A stretch of DNA of 64,000 bases from positions 23,311,446 through 23,375,445 of the forward strand of contig OY743172.1 in assembly GCA_963555705.1 (NCBI GenBank), in the 5' to 3' direction. Numbering within the stretch: position 1 is the first letter of the stretch; each line of letters starts with the position of its first letter. The translations under genes and the position numbers were made by a program. This DNA comes from Ligustrum vulgare. Lineage: Eukaryota; Streptophyta; Magnoliopsida; Lamiales; Oleaceae. Below the pieces are notes generated by a model. The model worked only from the letters and a program-made list of their open reading frames with translations, searched no databases and had not been told where the DNA came from. This document shows positions 13,133-26,200 of this stretch, in pieces.

Positions 13133-13146
13133 AACAAATCTTCTAC
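13133..13146 (+). repeat. Right target-site duplication of the LINE
   Basis: Exact copy of the 14-mer at 9884-9897, directly after the poly(A) tail. Confidence 0.9.
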
Positions 13147-13673
13147 TCATCGATGATTTTCATCCAAATTTTTTTTGCTAACTTGCTTTAAAACGATGGA
13201 CAAGTATTTAATAATAATTTTGATTTTTTTTTTTACTTATTAAATATACGAGAGATAAATAAATCTGTTTGTTTCTTCTTAACAATTTTTTTTGTAGAGC
13301 CCAATAGGAAATATAAGATGTAGTAATTAATAATAGACGCAAAATAAAAATTCAATGAAAAAAGTTGAGGACATAGTTGTGATATTGACTAAAGATTATG
13401 AGTATTTCATGCAATTAAAATGTGGTGCACATAGAGGTGGGTCCAACTACTAACTAGGACGTTCGGTCACTCGTGCTGGATCCGTCAAATTTTTTCATTT
13501 TATCTTTTAATTTTGGTGTCAAATTTTTTTCCCTTATCTTGTAGTATCTACTCGTGCTGGATCGACTTCCTGGATTTGCCCCTTGATGCACATATAAAAA
13601 ATTGTGGTGTGAATAATATATATTGATAAAGGTTTGAATATATTTAGCCTAAAGAAAAATGATAATTCCAAAA
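13147..13673. other. AT-rich intergenic stretch between LINE and Helitron
   Basis: No gene, RNA or clear element seen. The short open frames here do not resemble known proteins. Confidence 0.4.
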
Positions 13674-15826
13674 TCTTAATATATATAATAATAGTATAGC
13701 CGTCAAAAAAATCCACACATAGTTTCCCGCCATTTTTTCCTGCTATTTTAGGAAACTTTGTAATTTTATTAATTATTTTAATAATTGAATTAGTAAACTT
13801 CAATTAATGCAAAATTAATTATAGGTGACATGTAATAAATGACTTTTTGATTGTAAAAAATAAAAAATCTATAAAAAGATCAAATTGTATATTATTTTTA
13901 TTCTTTTGATAATTATTGTAATATTTTGAAGTCAAAAAATATGCAATATAGGTGTCAAATTCATGATCTTAACGAGAAGTTCAATATAAGTGAACAAATG
14001 ACAGCAAACTCTAAATATATCATTCTTAAAATTGCCAAAATAATAAAGATAAAAGTTTTACTTATACTTTTTACTTTTTTCAATATTCAATCTTTTTAAT
14101 TTATCTCATCTAAGTCATAAAATGATATTTATCATTTCTTACCTAACTTCAATTTGACATAAATGATTAATTTCAAATCTTTTTTCTTATCAAATTAAAA
14201 GAAATAATGATATCCGATCTTTCTAAGTAAATTCAATTGAATCATTTTAATTTCTACAACTTCAGGTTTAGATAAACTCTTTGGTAATTTTGAAATTAAT
14301 TTTATAAATTTACTCATTTTGTTCATTTATCTATTTTTTAATTTTTATAAATTTAAAATAACATCAATTTGTAAAATACATACTACAGACTTTAACAATT
14401 AATTCATTGAATTCTATAGAAAATAAAAATATAAGGTTTTATCAAACTTATTCTATTTAAAAATAAAATATAGTCCATACATTTATTTAACATGCAAAAA
14501 AAATAATTTTGTGTGTGTGTGGCTAACATGGCCATTTTCAATACTTGGTGAAAAATAAAATGTCACATTGTATTTGAAATAATTGAATAGGAGTAAGTTT
14601 GATATAAACTATAGAAATTGTTTTAAATGTATGATTGAAAGTGAAAGAAGGTAGTATAAAAATAAAATAATTGTCAAATCAATCAATTGTGTGGTTAAAA
14701 TTTGATTTTCTTTCTTTAGAATGTGTGGTTAAAAAGTAGTATGTGCAATCTTAATATATATAATAATAGTATAGCCGTCAAAAAAACCCATACATAGTTT
14801 CCCGCCATTTTTCCCTGCTATTTTAGGAAACTTTGTAATTTTATTAATTATTTTAATAATTGAATTAGTAAACTTCAATTAATGCAAAATTAATTATAGG
14901 TGACATGTAATAAATGACTTTTTGATTGTAAAAAATAAAAAATCTATAAAAAGATCAAATTGTATATTATTTTTATTCTTTTGATAATTATTGTAATATT
15001 TTGAAGTCAAAAAATATGCAATATAGGTGTCAAATTCATGATCTTAACGAGAAGTTCAATACAAGTGAACAAATGAGAGCAAACTCTAAATATATCATTC
15101 TTAAAATTGCCAAAATAATAAAGATAAAAGTTTTACTTATACTTTTTACTTTTTTCAATATTCAATCTTTTTAATTTATCTCATCTAAGTCATAAAATGA
15201 TATTTATCATTTCTTACCTAACTTCAATTTGACATAAATGATTAATTTCAAATCTTTTTTCTTATCAAATTAAAAGAAATAATGATATCCGATCTTTCTA
15301 AGTAAATTCAATTGAATCATTTTAATTTCTACAACTTCAGGTTTAGATAAACTCTTTGGTAATTTTGAAATTAATTTTATAAATTTACTCATTTTGTTCA
15401 TTTATCTATTTTTTAGTTTTTATAAATTTAAAATAACATCAATTTGTAAAATACATACTACAGACTTTAACAATTAATTCATTGAATTCTATAGAAAATA
15501 AAAATATAAGGTTTTATCAAACTTATTCTATTTAAAAATAAAATATAGTCCATACATTTATTTAACATGCAAAAAAAATAGTTTTGTGTGTGTGTGGCTA
15601 ACATGGCCATTTTCAATACTTGGTGAAAAATAAAATGTCACATTGTATTTGAAACCATTGAATAGGAGTAAGTTTGATATAAACTATAGAAATTGTTTTA
15701 AATGTATGATTAAAAGTGAAAGAAGGTAGTATAAAAATAAAATAATTGTCAAATCAATCAATTGTGTGGTTAAAATTTGATTTTTTTTTTTTTTTTGAAT
15801 GTGTGGTTAAAAAGTAGTATGTGCAA
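13674..15826 (+). repeat. Direct tandem duplication, unit about 1075 bp
   Basis: Copy 1 is 13674-14748 and copy 2 is 14749-15826. By eye they differ at only a few single bases and in one T-run length, so identity is roughly 98%. Copy 1 ends GTGCAA exactly where copy 2's TCTTAATATA starts; the second GTGCAA (15821-15826) continues into unique sequence TTGTGAAAA. The two breakpoints share only a short AA. Confidence 0.93.
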
Positions 15827-16195
15827 TTGTGAAAAATTAGTTTTTAAATAATATGTGGTTGTGAATGAACATTAAAAAAAATATTTTTGAATAATCAATT
15901 TTATATGAATAAATAAACTAAGGAAACTAGATAATGAACAATTAACTGTTAAAAAAAATGCAATTCATAACCTTTTTTTTTTTTTTTGATATTTTAATTG
16001 TATATTGAATATAGAATTTATGTATTAAAGTAAGAAATCTTATAGGGAGAAATGAAATTACAAATTATTCACAATTTGCGTATGCAAGTTATTATTATTA
16101 TTTTTTTATTGTGTTATTTTTATCGGGCATTGTATTTTTACAATTTATTCAATAAATATTATTTATTCCGTGCATCGCACGGGTGTGATTACTAG
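13674..16195 (+). mobile_element. Non-autonomous Helitron containing a 1.08-kb tandem duplication
   Basis: The 5' end begins TCTTAATATATATAA and is preceded by A. The 3' end is CTAG (16192-16195) followed by T, with the 3' hairpin CCGTGC-ATC-GCACGG at 16168-16182 about 10 bases before it. These are the Helitron hallmarks: 5'-TC, 3' hairpin, CTRR end, and insertion between A and T without target duplication. No Rep/helicase ORF is present. The 5' portion is present twice in direct tandem (13674-14748 and 14749-15826); only the second copy continues to a proper 3' end. Confidence 0.85.
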
Positions 16196-16351
16196 TACCA
16201 ATTAATAAAACAATAGAACAAGCACATGAAAGGAAATCTTGTTCAACGAAATAAATAATTTAACACAAACACCGATTATTTATGATGCCCATAGCGAACA
16301 CCAATAATGGTACTCACCACCACTCAACTGTTGAAAGTGTTCAACATTTTA

Positions 16352-16515
16352 GCTTCTGTTCGGAAGGATTAAAATCACTTTTTTTGAATTTTTCACGGAG
16401 TCCGAGGTAAATTTAGGGTTAAAAATTGAGAAGAAAAAAGATGTGTGATTTAAAAATTGTATTGAAAATTAGAGCGATTATAAACCAAAAATAACACACT
16501 TAACCGAATGGAGGC
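16352..16515. mobile_element. Tourist-like MITE (family B), TTA target duplication
   Basis: Left end GCTTCTGTTCGG and reverse complement of right end GCCTCCATTCGG. TTA flanks both sides (16349-16351 and 16516-16518). The interior has the family's signature of AAAAATTG...GTGTG blocks. The TTA duplication points to PIF/Harbinger (Tourist) mobilisation. Confidence 0.7.
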
Positions 16516-16518
16516 TTA

Positions 16519-17200
16519 GATATCCTCCCAGTAATTGGACATTTATCGCGGTGGTAAATTTCATAATTATTGCCCCCTATGAGCATCATATCATTTTCCC
16601 ACAAACACAATCCTTCGCAAGAGAGAGGATCAGGATTGTACTTGAAGCACATCAATCACAAGAACCAAATTGATGAAGCATTTGTTATGGTTCTCTAACA
16701 AATATGCATAATGTGTAGAAAACATGGGGGTGGTTCATGAAATGTAATGTCTTACCTTCTTTAACGAAGAAAAATGAGAAACGACATGCTAAAACGAGAG
16801 CAAGACTTCAAATTCTAGCACGGGAAACAGTGTTTCATGAGTCAAAGCATTAATAACTGAAAATGCATTTTGCTTATGGAATTTACATGAAAGTTGCTTG
16901 CAACAAGAGCTAGCAACATACTAAGAATTTACATTTCTCGTCCTCAATCCCCACACAAGGCGCATCCAGGGAAAAAAATAATAACGCTTAATCAAACTGC
17001 AAGAATAATTGGGGTAAAAAAAAAAGTTAGAAAAATCAATGAACAACCTCTACTCATCTCCGCTCGCTGTATTTGGCAACCCCGGACTTCCAACAGTTGA
17101 AAGGTTAATGGCTTAATGCTAAAACTAATCGTCCCATATGATCCTTCCCTGTGACTGAGGCAGAAATATAGGACATGAAAAAAAGAAAAGAAACCGTATG
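16519..17200. other. Region downstream of the PRAF-like gene
   Basis: This lies past the PRAF-like stop codon and probably includes its 3' UTR at the right side. AT-rich, no other gene recognised. Confidence 0.5.
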
Positions 17201-20200
17201 TCAATGAGCTAGGTCCTCACTTCCTACTCCAACACTCGAATTGTCAACCATCCGTACGTTGTACTGTTCATATACTCTTGCCCGGTTCTCTGCCCACCAT
17301 TGTTCTGCTTGTTTTTCACTAAACCGCTTCCGACTGCAATTCACCATAATAAACATGTTTTATTCAGAAATAAAGATCATTTCTGCAATTTTATTTTCTT
17401 TAGGTAAAATAATGACCCACCCCCTCCTCTTTTCATAATTATACACAACCTAACAAATGCAAGGAGAAACAATATGTGAAGCCCTGTCAAACTGGGTGAC
17501 AAAATCATAACAAGCTTTTACGATTTTTAATCACTTCCCTGCAGTACTTTGTGACCTTACACTGGAGCAATGTAACTATGACCATTAATTATATTTAAGG
17601 ATATTAATAACATGATCATAACTAGGCACAAAACAAAGACGGAATAGTGTTCAATGCTACATACCTGAAACGAACTCGCTTAAGATCCTTGCGACCTCCA
17701 GGTAAGGAGGTAAGAGTGATATAAACACCAGGTTCGTCTTGCTCAACCCATTCATTCTCATTGCGAGAATCACTTTCTTTTGTTTTGTTTCCGTTTCTTG
17801 CCATTCCTTCTAGGTGGCCTTGTCTGATGTTACCAAAGCTGTGATTACTAGCAATGCTCAGTCCATTAGAATGCAACTGGTTGCTTAGTTCATTTGATTC
17901 CACTTCCACGCCAGTTATTTGACCATTCAAACGGACGAGAGAGGCACTTGAAACGTCATTGGATACAGGAGTGGGGCCAAGAGAAGTAAAGGAAGGAGTT
18001 TTGGTATTGCGAGCAGAACCAATAGGAAGCCTCTCAGCCATTTCCTTTAGCTATACACGTATAGACAAGAAATTGTTTCAACGAGAACCATCCATAGGAA
18101 GTGTATAATAAACTGAAATCGGAGCACATGTCCAATTTTCTATAAACCAGAAGGGTAATATAAATCAAAATCTAGCATAAGCCTCGTCAAATTAATTTGT
18201 TCAATGAAAAAGAAGAAATCAAGAAAATGTGACACCGTGGATTGACTATTAAGTAAAAGTAGTCCTATAAAGACAAGGTCAAGTAACATTATGTCATCAT
18301 AACTCCAAAGTAGGACATTAGTTGTCAAAAGCAATTTTCCATCTTAATGATGTGTCAAAACCACTTTCAAGGAAAGCCTGCCTATAGCAGCTTTTAGCAA
18401 CCTACAGCTATTCTACATCTCCAAGGATGAGTGCATCCGGAATCTTAATCAAGTGGGGTTTCAAACAGACATTGTCAATTACAAAAATATAAAATACAGC
18501 ATCAACTAACAAGGACGTATAGAACAGGGGAAAATTTTGAAACACACTTGTCTCAAATGTTCGTAAAAGCAAATTGGAATAATCTCCGATTCTGCTCAGG
18601 AAATAATGCATGATTTCTATCCTAAGAGACATGCAAACAAACTGGACATTTAGAGTTTGTTTGGTAAAAGTAAAAGTTTTACCACAACTGACAACTTTTT
18701 AAACTCCATCTAAACCTACATTCTTAGTCAAGCCTACCATTTTTTATTTTTCAAACATTTTTAAACCACATATCCATGAAAAAAACTACAAAAATCAAAA
18801 AATTTCACATTACCAAACAGGGTCTTATATATAATTAATGAGCATAGATACTGGTCTTACTTGTACAGTAAGTGACTTAATCACTTCTTTGGCTGCTTTG
18901 CATTTAGCAGTCTCTTCTCCTGCAATAGCTATTGCCTCCTTCAGCTGCTTAGCAGTTCTTTCTAGCTCTATCTCTTGAAACTGAGCCTTGCGAGTAAGAG
19001 ACTCCACCTATTAAAAAAGAGCAGTCAGATGTGTATTGAGTGGTTCCAACTCAACTTCAACCTGATGTCAAATCTTCATTAGAGCATAACGGGTGTGAAT
19101 TTGTCCCTCAAACATCTGTAGAAAACATTTTAATAACTAAAAACTATTCAAGCATAGTAAGTGCCACGTCCACCCCTACCAAAGAGAATGAAGAGAAAGA
19201 AAGATGAAAGGGGTTGGGAAATATTGGTTGTCAAGGACAATGTACCGTGCACTGCAAATAACAAGACTCAGTTTTGACAGGTGAAATGAGACCATTAAAA
19301 CATATTCATCTGTGTGATTATTTATGGCCACAAAATTTGAAGTAATATTGAACTCACTTTGGCCTTACAAGCTAAAACCTCTGGGACAGATTTACACAAG
19401 TATGAATTACACAAACAGACTCGTGCTCTCTTCAACATCATCAATTATTCCTAATATAATCAAGCAGGAAAAGTTTCTTTCATATTACCTAATGAAAAGC
19501 ATCTTCATCTTTTTCTCAAATTAATAATATCCTCATTACCATTGTAGAGTAAAATTCAACACAAGACAAAAGGAGGTAAAAGAAGGCTGGACAATTTAGA
19601 AAGCTACAACATGAAAATGGTAGGCAAGTCAAGATGTACCTGTGCCCTTAGTTTAATGACTTCTTGGCCAAGGCTATCATTTGTCCTTTTAGCGTCGTCT
19701 AATAATACAACCTTCGGTGAAGTAAGTCCACCCAAAGTTGGGGTTGGTGTAGTAGAACGGGGAGGACTAGGTAATCTCGATACAGGTGATGTTGCTCGAG
19801 AAACAATTCTTGATCCGGGAACAGAAGCCGAGAAAAATTTCTTGGACGATCCAAATACTGGATTGAAAGATTTAGAGATATTAAAGGCCCCCAATTGGGA
19901 ACTCCCATTGGGTATGGGTGATACACGGCTGCTGTTAAATTCCTGTTTTTTGTTTCTCTTTGAAGAGTGGCTCTCCACTTGCTTGAAGGATTCCATTGAA
20001 GAAAATCTAACTAGATGGGGATGAGATCTGGTGTCCAACTTATTATCTTTGTCGATAAGATCATTTGGAGCACCCTGATTCATACTTCCTCTTTTACTCA
20101 CAGATGACTGAGATGATGTGTCAGTTTCAATAGCTTTCTTCAATTTATTGAAACAATTATCACAAACTCGATATGGCTTGTTGGGATTTGGTGCCATAGA

Positions 20201-23200
20201 AGCCCTCATTGACTTCTTGGTGCTGCATGAATGACAAAAGACGAGTCCACAGTTATAACAATTGTGACGTTTTCTTTTGAAGTTAAATGGTAGACGGCAG
20301 CCAGAACACATGGACTGGTCAATCCCTGAGACCCACTTATGAAGACAGATAGCTGCAGTAAAATTAGTACCGCAAGCAATACTTTTGACTTGCTTGTCTT
20401 TCAAAGTTTCTACTAGAGTTGGAGAATTTCTGTCATTTATATCCCCGTGACCCAATCTGCCATTAGCTCCCTTCCCCCACGTATAAACTTCAGTTCTTGA
20501 GGTCAAAACAGCAACGTGATAGGCACCACAAGCTATCTCCTCAACAAAACTCTTTGCAAGTTTTCCTTCAACACGAGATGGCAGCATCCCATCAGCTTGA
20601 GGGCTCCCTAGCTGTCCGTATACAGGACTGCCCATTGTGTATACACGGCCTGATGTTGTAAGAGCAACTGTCAAGCTATGTCCACAAGCAACCTGGCAAA
20701 AGTTCGGTTCAACAAGAGCAGCAACACAGGTTGGAACAAGTTTTGATTCCTTGTCACCATGCCCAAGCCGACCTTTATCCCCATCTCCCCATGTGAAAAG
20801 TTTGCCTGAAGAATTTCCAGAGCTTGAGTTTGCCACCATAACTTCAACAACAGCAGCAGTGTGCCAAACACCACAAGCTGCCCGTACAGTGCGGAGCCCC
20901 TTCAGGGATTCCACTTCTCTAGGTTTTGAAAAACTTTCCCGATCACCATGACCAAGAACCCCAAAAGTTCCATCTCCGAAAGTAAACAACTGCCCAGAAG
21001 AGGTGACAACAGCAGTATGCCAGGGCCCACAGGAAATGGAAGAAACGTGTATTCCCTCCAGTGGCCCATTTACCCTTTTAGGCACCCAGTGACTTACTTC
21101 ATTCCCATGCCCAAGAAGACCACAATGACCATCACCCCAGGTGTACAAATCACCAGAAAGAGTGACAGCACAAGTATGATATTCACCACATGCAACTAGC
21201 TCAATGTTTGTATTGCTGAGGGCATCAATTAGCTTCGGATGCAAGACATCAGAATCTACACCGTGCCCAAGCCTGCCTCCTGACTCCTCACCCCAAGAAA
21301 ATATCTCTCCTTGTTTGGTCACTAAGGCAGCATGTCGCCCACCACAAGCGATATTCTGAACATCTAGTACAACTGCAGATTCTAACGCTTTAGGCAAGAG
21401 TGAATCCATTTTGACACCAGAGCAACTTTCCACCTTGTGTGCTCCACCACCCAATATAGCATCACCAATGCCTTCTCCCCAGAGGAAAACATCACCCAAG
21501 GCTTCACTATCATCATGACCAGAACCTTGACTTGACGAGCTTACGGCACTCGAAAGGCTTACTCTGAAGGCATCCATTCCCATTCCTTTCATGTGACCAG
21601 GTATGCCATCTGAGCCTCCAGATGACAAGGAATGAATGGAACCACTGGCAGAATCTGAAGGAAAGAAACCCTTGGGAGGCACTGCATATAATAACACATC
21701 TGAAAATGCCTTGTCCAAACCATTTTTGGGAGGACTTTCATATGGACTGTGGAAGCGAAGTTGATCTGCACCAACCTGCGCAGGTAAAATAGGATTTATA
21801 ACTACCTTAATAAGGACCAAAATGAGCTTATATAGATGTACAGTAGGTCAATCTGTGTACACGGAGGGGAAAAAAAGGCAGCACCTTCTGCAAGCTATCA
21901 CCACTTCCAAATGGAGAACGCAGTGGAGAACTTCTTCTAGTGTATGTTCTGGGACTAGTAGCTCCCGATGAAATTCCTTCACTCCTTGATTCTGTTCTCC
22001 ATTTACGTTGATGACCACGTGATATTAATGCCTTCAGCCCACTAATCCATACCTCTGCTTCTTCCTTGTCCTTGCATATCTACCCAAATAAAGCATCAAA
22101 TCAAGGATAAGATTTCAGACAACTAACAACGTCATAAACTTTGGTTTTTTCTTAATGGAAGACAGGAAAAGTAAAAATGTTGGCCTTAATAATTATTTTC
22201 AACTGACTTGGATATGATAAATGAATCCTTTACCAAATCCAGTGATCTGTCATTGTATATCAGAGAAAAGGACTGGTACTCCTTCTCAGGCCGTGGATAT
22301 CTTTGAAAAATTGGCTGGAGAAAGAAAAATATAAAAATCACATATAATCAGAACATAAAGCTAACATGAAATACTAAAGGAAGACATCAATAGACTTATA
22401 AAAGTTCGCTAATGTCAAAAATCTTTCCAACACAGAAAATTCTTTCCCATACTTGTTAGCAGGATGACGTAGTATGTATTTTGAACTTCAGTATAACTTA
22501 TCTATGCATCTTACAGTTATTTTCTGCATTTTTAGGTCTTTCCAATATATGACTACATAGTTTCAAACTGCGAGCAATTCTCAGCCAAGTAAAGCAAAAC
22601 ACTTAAAATGATATAATTCTGGTAGCTTTGCATTCAATAAGCGGTCTAGAACTATCAAAATGTGTTTGCAGGTGTTATAAGAAAAATATACATGCCATTT
22701 TCGCGAACAAGAAGATGAACAATAGTGAAATAGACGTGTTTCAAAGCTTTTGCATTTCAGATTTGAATCAGTTGTCTATCAAGAAGAAGATACACTATTA
22801 ATGTTACCACATTTGGCATTTCATGGACTACTTGAAATATAGTTTCCATGTAACTCCAATAGTGGCTCAAAATGGTCCATGGAAATAATATGCTCCCCAA
22901 GTTATGTAAACAATCTTCCCAGACAAAAATTTAGAAGGCCTCGGTGAGAGTGGGTGGGGCTTGAAGAAGAACGGACTTAAAGAGCTAATTTATGGTATTT
23001 CTTACTCATGTGCAAAAACGATAAGATGGTTCACATCACTTAAGAGGGTTACTGTCAGTTTAAACTCAAGTATTATTCAAAATACAATCATTATTATTCA
23101 GCAAAATGTTCATATAGCCCTCATCACCACAATAGAACTCTAAAATCCATTAACCACGGTTCTTAAATCATTTAGATGCATAAGAGAGATAAAAGAAGTT

Positions 23201-26200
23201 TGGTTAAGGAAAAAACTGTGACACGGGAAATTTGAGGTAAGTTTCAACACCTGAAAAGATTTGGTAGACCTGGTCATCATCATTGGAGTGAACTGGCAGG
23301 AACTGTAAATTTTTCTGAATCTGTTTAAATGCCTATTGCATGATACTTACACGGTCATACCCACCAACCATGCAATTAACCATGATAAGTGTGCTTATGT
23401 TTCTCTTCCTTGATACTCGTGTAGAAAAATACCATTTTTCAATGGAGTTTTACAAAAATATCGCTTATTAACTAGAAGGTAATAAATTTTGCGCATTGCC
23501 TGAATTTTTTTATCTCATCTAAAAGAACATTGTGTTTCATTTTGATGCTTGATAACATAATTTACCATTTAGAAGTGTCTCTTATTAATCAAGAAGTATC
23601 CAACACTTGTCTAGGTTGTTCAGTTTTATAATTTATAATTTCTCTAGAAGGATTCACAGGAGTGCTAGATATATTACCAAGAATTTCCAAAAAGGGTAAA
23701 TGTCCGACACAAATACATAGATAACCCAACCTCAACCACCATCAGCCTTCGAGGATATTCATTATCACCATGAAGGCATGAACAGAAAAATTATCACAGC
23801 CATGCCTCAAAACTCCAAAACTGCTCAAGGCACTCTCCTCCCTTCCCTATTCTTAAACACCTCAACCAATACAATTGAAATAGTTATAAAATTATTTGGG
23901 GAAAAAGATAAGATAAACCATAAAATTTTGAATATAAGAAGCAATGGTACACAGGGGATGAGAAATAGTGACCATGGCAAGCACCAATGAGAGGCAATCG
24001 GAGTAAAGGGCCCAAAAGTCAAATGCTTGCTCAACGTAATTACACCTTATTTACGTTACCTTTTTTTTAATGACTCAAGTGTCCAAACTTCGCAATTTCA
24101 CTCGACTAATCCTGGGAGTGCGGCCTACCCCCAATTCGACCTCCAGAAAAATCCGGATACGAATACAACTTATGCATACTTGGAATAGATATTCATGCAA
24201 CAGTTACTCCTCCTCATAAAACCCCCTTTACGTCGTGTGGATGAGACCCCTAGAGGGGCGGCAGAGAGCACCATGACCTACCTCCGTGTAAGCAATTGTC
24301 TTTTAGCATTAAATGTTGCCTTTTAAAAACTAAGATTCGAACATCCGATCATTTAATTTCAACTCCTCCTTCTTTACCGATACAACATGTCCGTGGGACA
24401 GAATACCTTACCTTTTTGTTATATGGAAATATTTAGTTGACTTGATAGTAGTGGAGATTCGTAGGTTGGATTGGTATCAGAAAGAGGTAGGTTACACTAT
24501 TGCACTGGTGGTTTCTTGTGTTTGCCTTTCGCTAAATGGTGTTTTAGGGAGTGTTCCAATGTGTGAGTTATTATGAAAACGAGTTCAATGCCAATGGAAG
24601 CTTTCTTCTAATTAACATTGTACTACGGGTTAATAAGGAGTGGAACATGTCATCATATTTCAGAATGTAATAATTATTAAAAGCCTCTATTTGGTAAAAT
24701 TTGTTTATAAAAGGTCACGTGACAACATCTCATTGGTCAATTTTTTTTTAAAAGATAACAATTTCAACTGGTCAAAATTCTCACCCACCATTTTTTACCT
24801 TTCAATAAAAAAAAATGGACAAACGAGATATTGCCTTATAAACAATATTTATAAACGGTTTACCAAACAGAGGCTAATGAAAAAAGAATAGAAGAAGTAG
24901 GTAACTACATCTGACGACAGAGCCAACAGAAATGATAAATGGACGAGCAATATAAATCTGGTTACCACTGAACCATGTCCCTTTGTTCCTGAATCTATGT
25001 CAAGTTACATCAATCAGAATTCAGGACCCCTACTTGTACCAAATTTGAACCATCAACAGATACATACCATCAGTTAGTTAATAGATTTTCAATGCTAAGG
25101 TAAAAGATGTATTAACATTCAGTTCTGAACCACCATAAATTCAACACCAAATATCAATGTACACAAGCCATCAAGTTCTCACAGACTTGGATAAGTGGTG
25201 ACAGTAATTATTAGAAAAGCTACTTCCAAGACAAGAAACTTACAGTGCGCTGTCCAGATATAATTCTGGACACGTGGCTCAGTTTAAGATGCTTCTCCTC
25301 TTTACCGGAAAACCAAATTAGAACAGACTCGTCCTGAAACCAAGCACAACAAACAAATGGATTTTCATTGCATTCTCAACCTTTTGTATGGGAGCAAAGA
25401 GACATAAATTAACTTCGATAGTACAGGTAATATGTGGTGTAGATACAAATTGCTAATAAACTTTCCATGAAATTCACACTGACAATTTATAACAAGTCTT
25501 TCACGCAAGTACAATAAAAGTGTTCCAACATCCATCTAAAATAGTGATGACAACGGGGTAGATCGGTCCGATCCGTATCCGCCCTGTAAAAATTTAGTCA
25601 GATCCATAACCGCCAATTTCGAGGCGGATCGGGTTCATAATCCACACTATGTATTTTTTTTATTTTTTTTTTATTTCTTTAAGAGATGTCAGTCAATAAA
25701 ATTTAAGTTTTTTAATTTTTTTTTTTTTTGACGGATTGGTAAAAATATTCGCTTCATTTGTATCGAGTATCCGTCAGGTTTAGATCAGGTCATCCCGATG
25801 AGAATAATCCACCAGAGATATTTTTGCCCTCCATAATTTCAAATTGTAATATTTTGTGGTACGTGGCACAACAAAATTGGTAACCACTGCCCTCAGCCAA
25901 TCAGTGATTTACTTTTTGGGTTAGATCAGGTGATGAACCACACATGGAAACAAAAACAAAAATCTCACAATCAGTCCATGTTTTAATCATCACAGTCAAA
26001 ACTTCCAAATAAGATGGTCAGTTGCTATTAAAAGAAGAATCTATATATGGTCAAAGCGGAGTATGGATAATAGTTTTCTAAATCTGAAAATATCATTTTA
26101 CACCGAAACTTGAGGAAAAAGTTCCCATCAAATTAATTAGCAACAATGCCTTAGTTTTCAAGTAACTATTAAATCTATCGTATTGGATTTGGTAAGATTT

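Noticed and set aside
19611..20024. Plus-strand open frames across the PRAF exon 6
   Set aside because: They are shadows of the minus-strand PRAF exon, which has clear RCC1, FYVE and coiled-coil homology.
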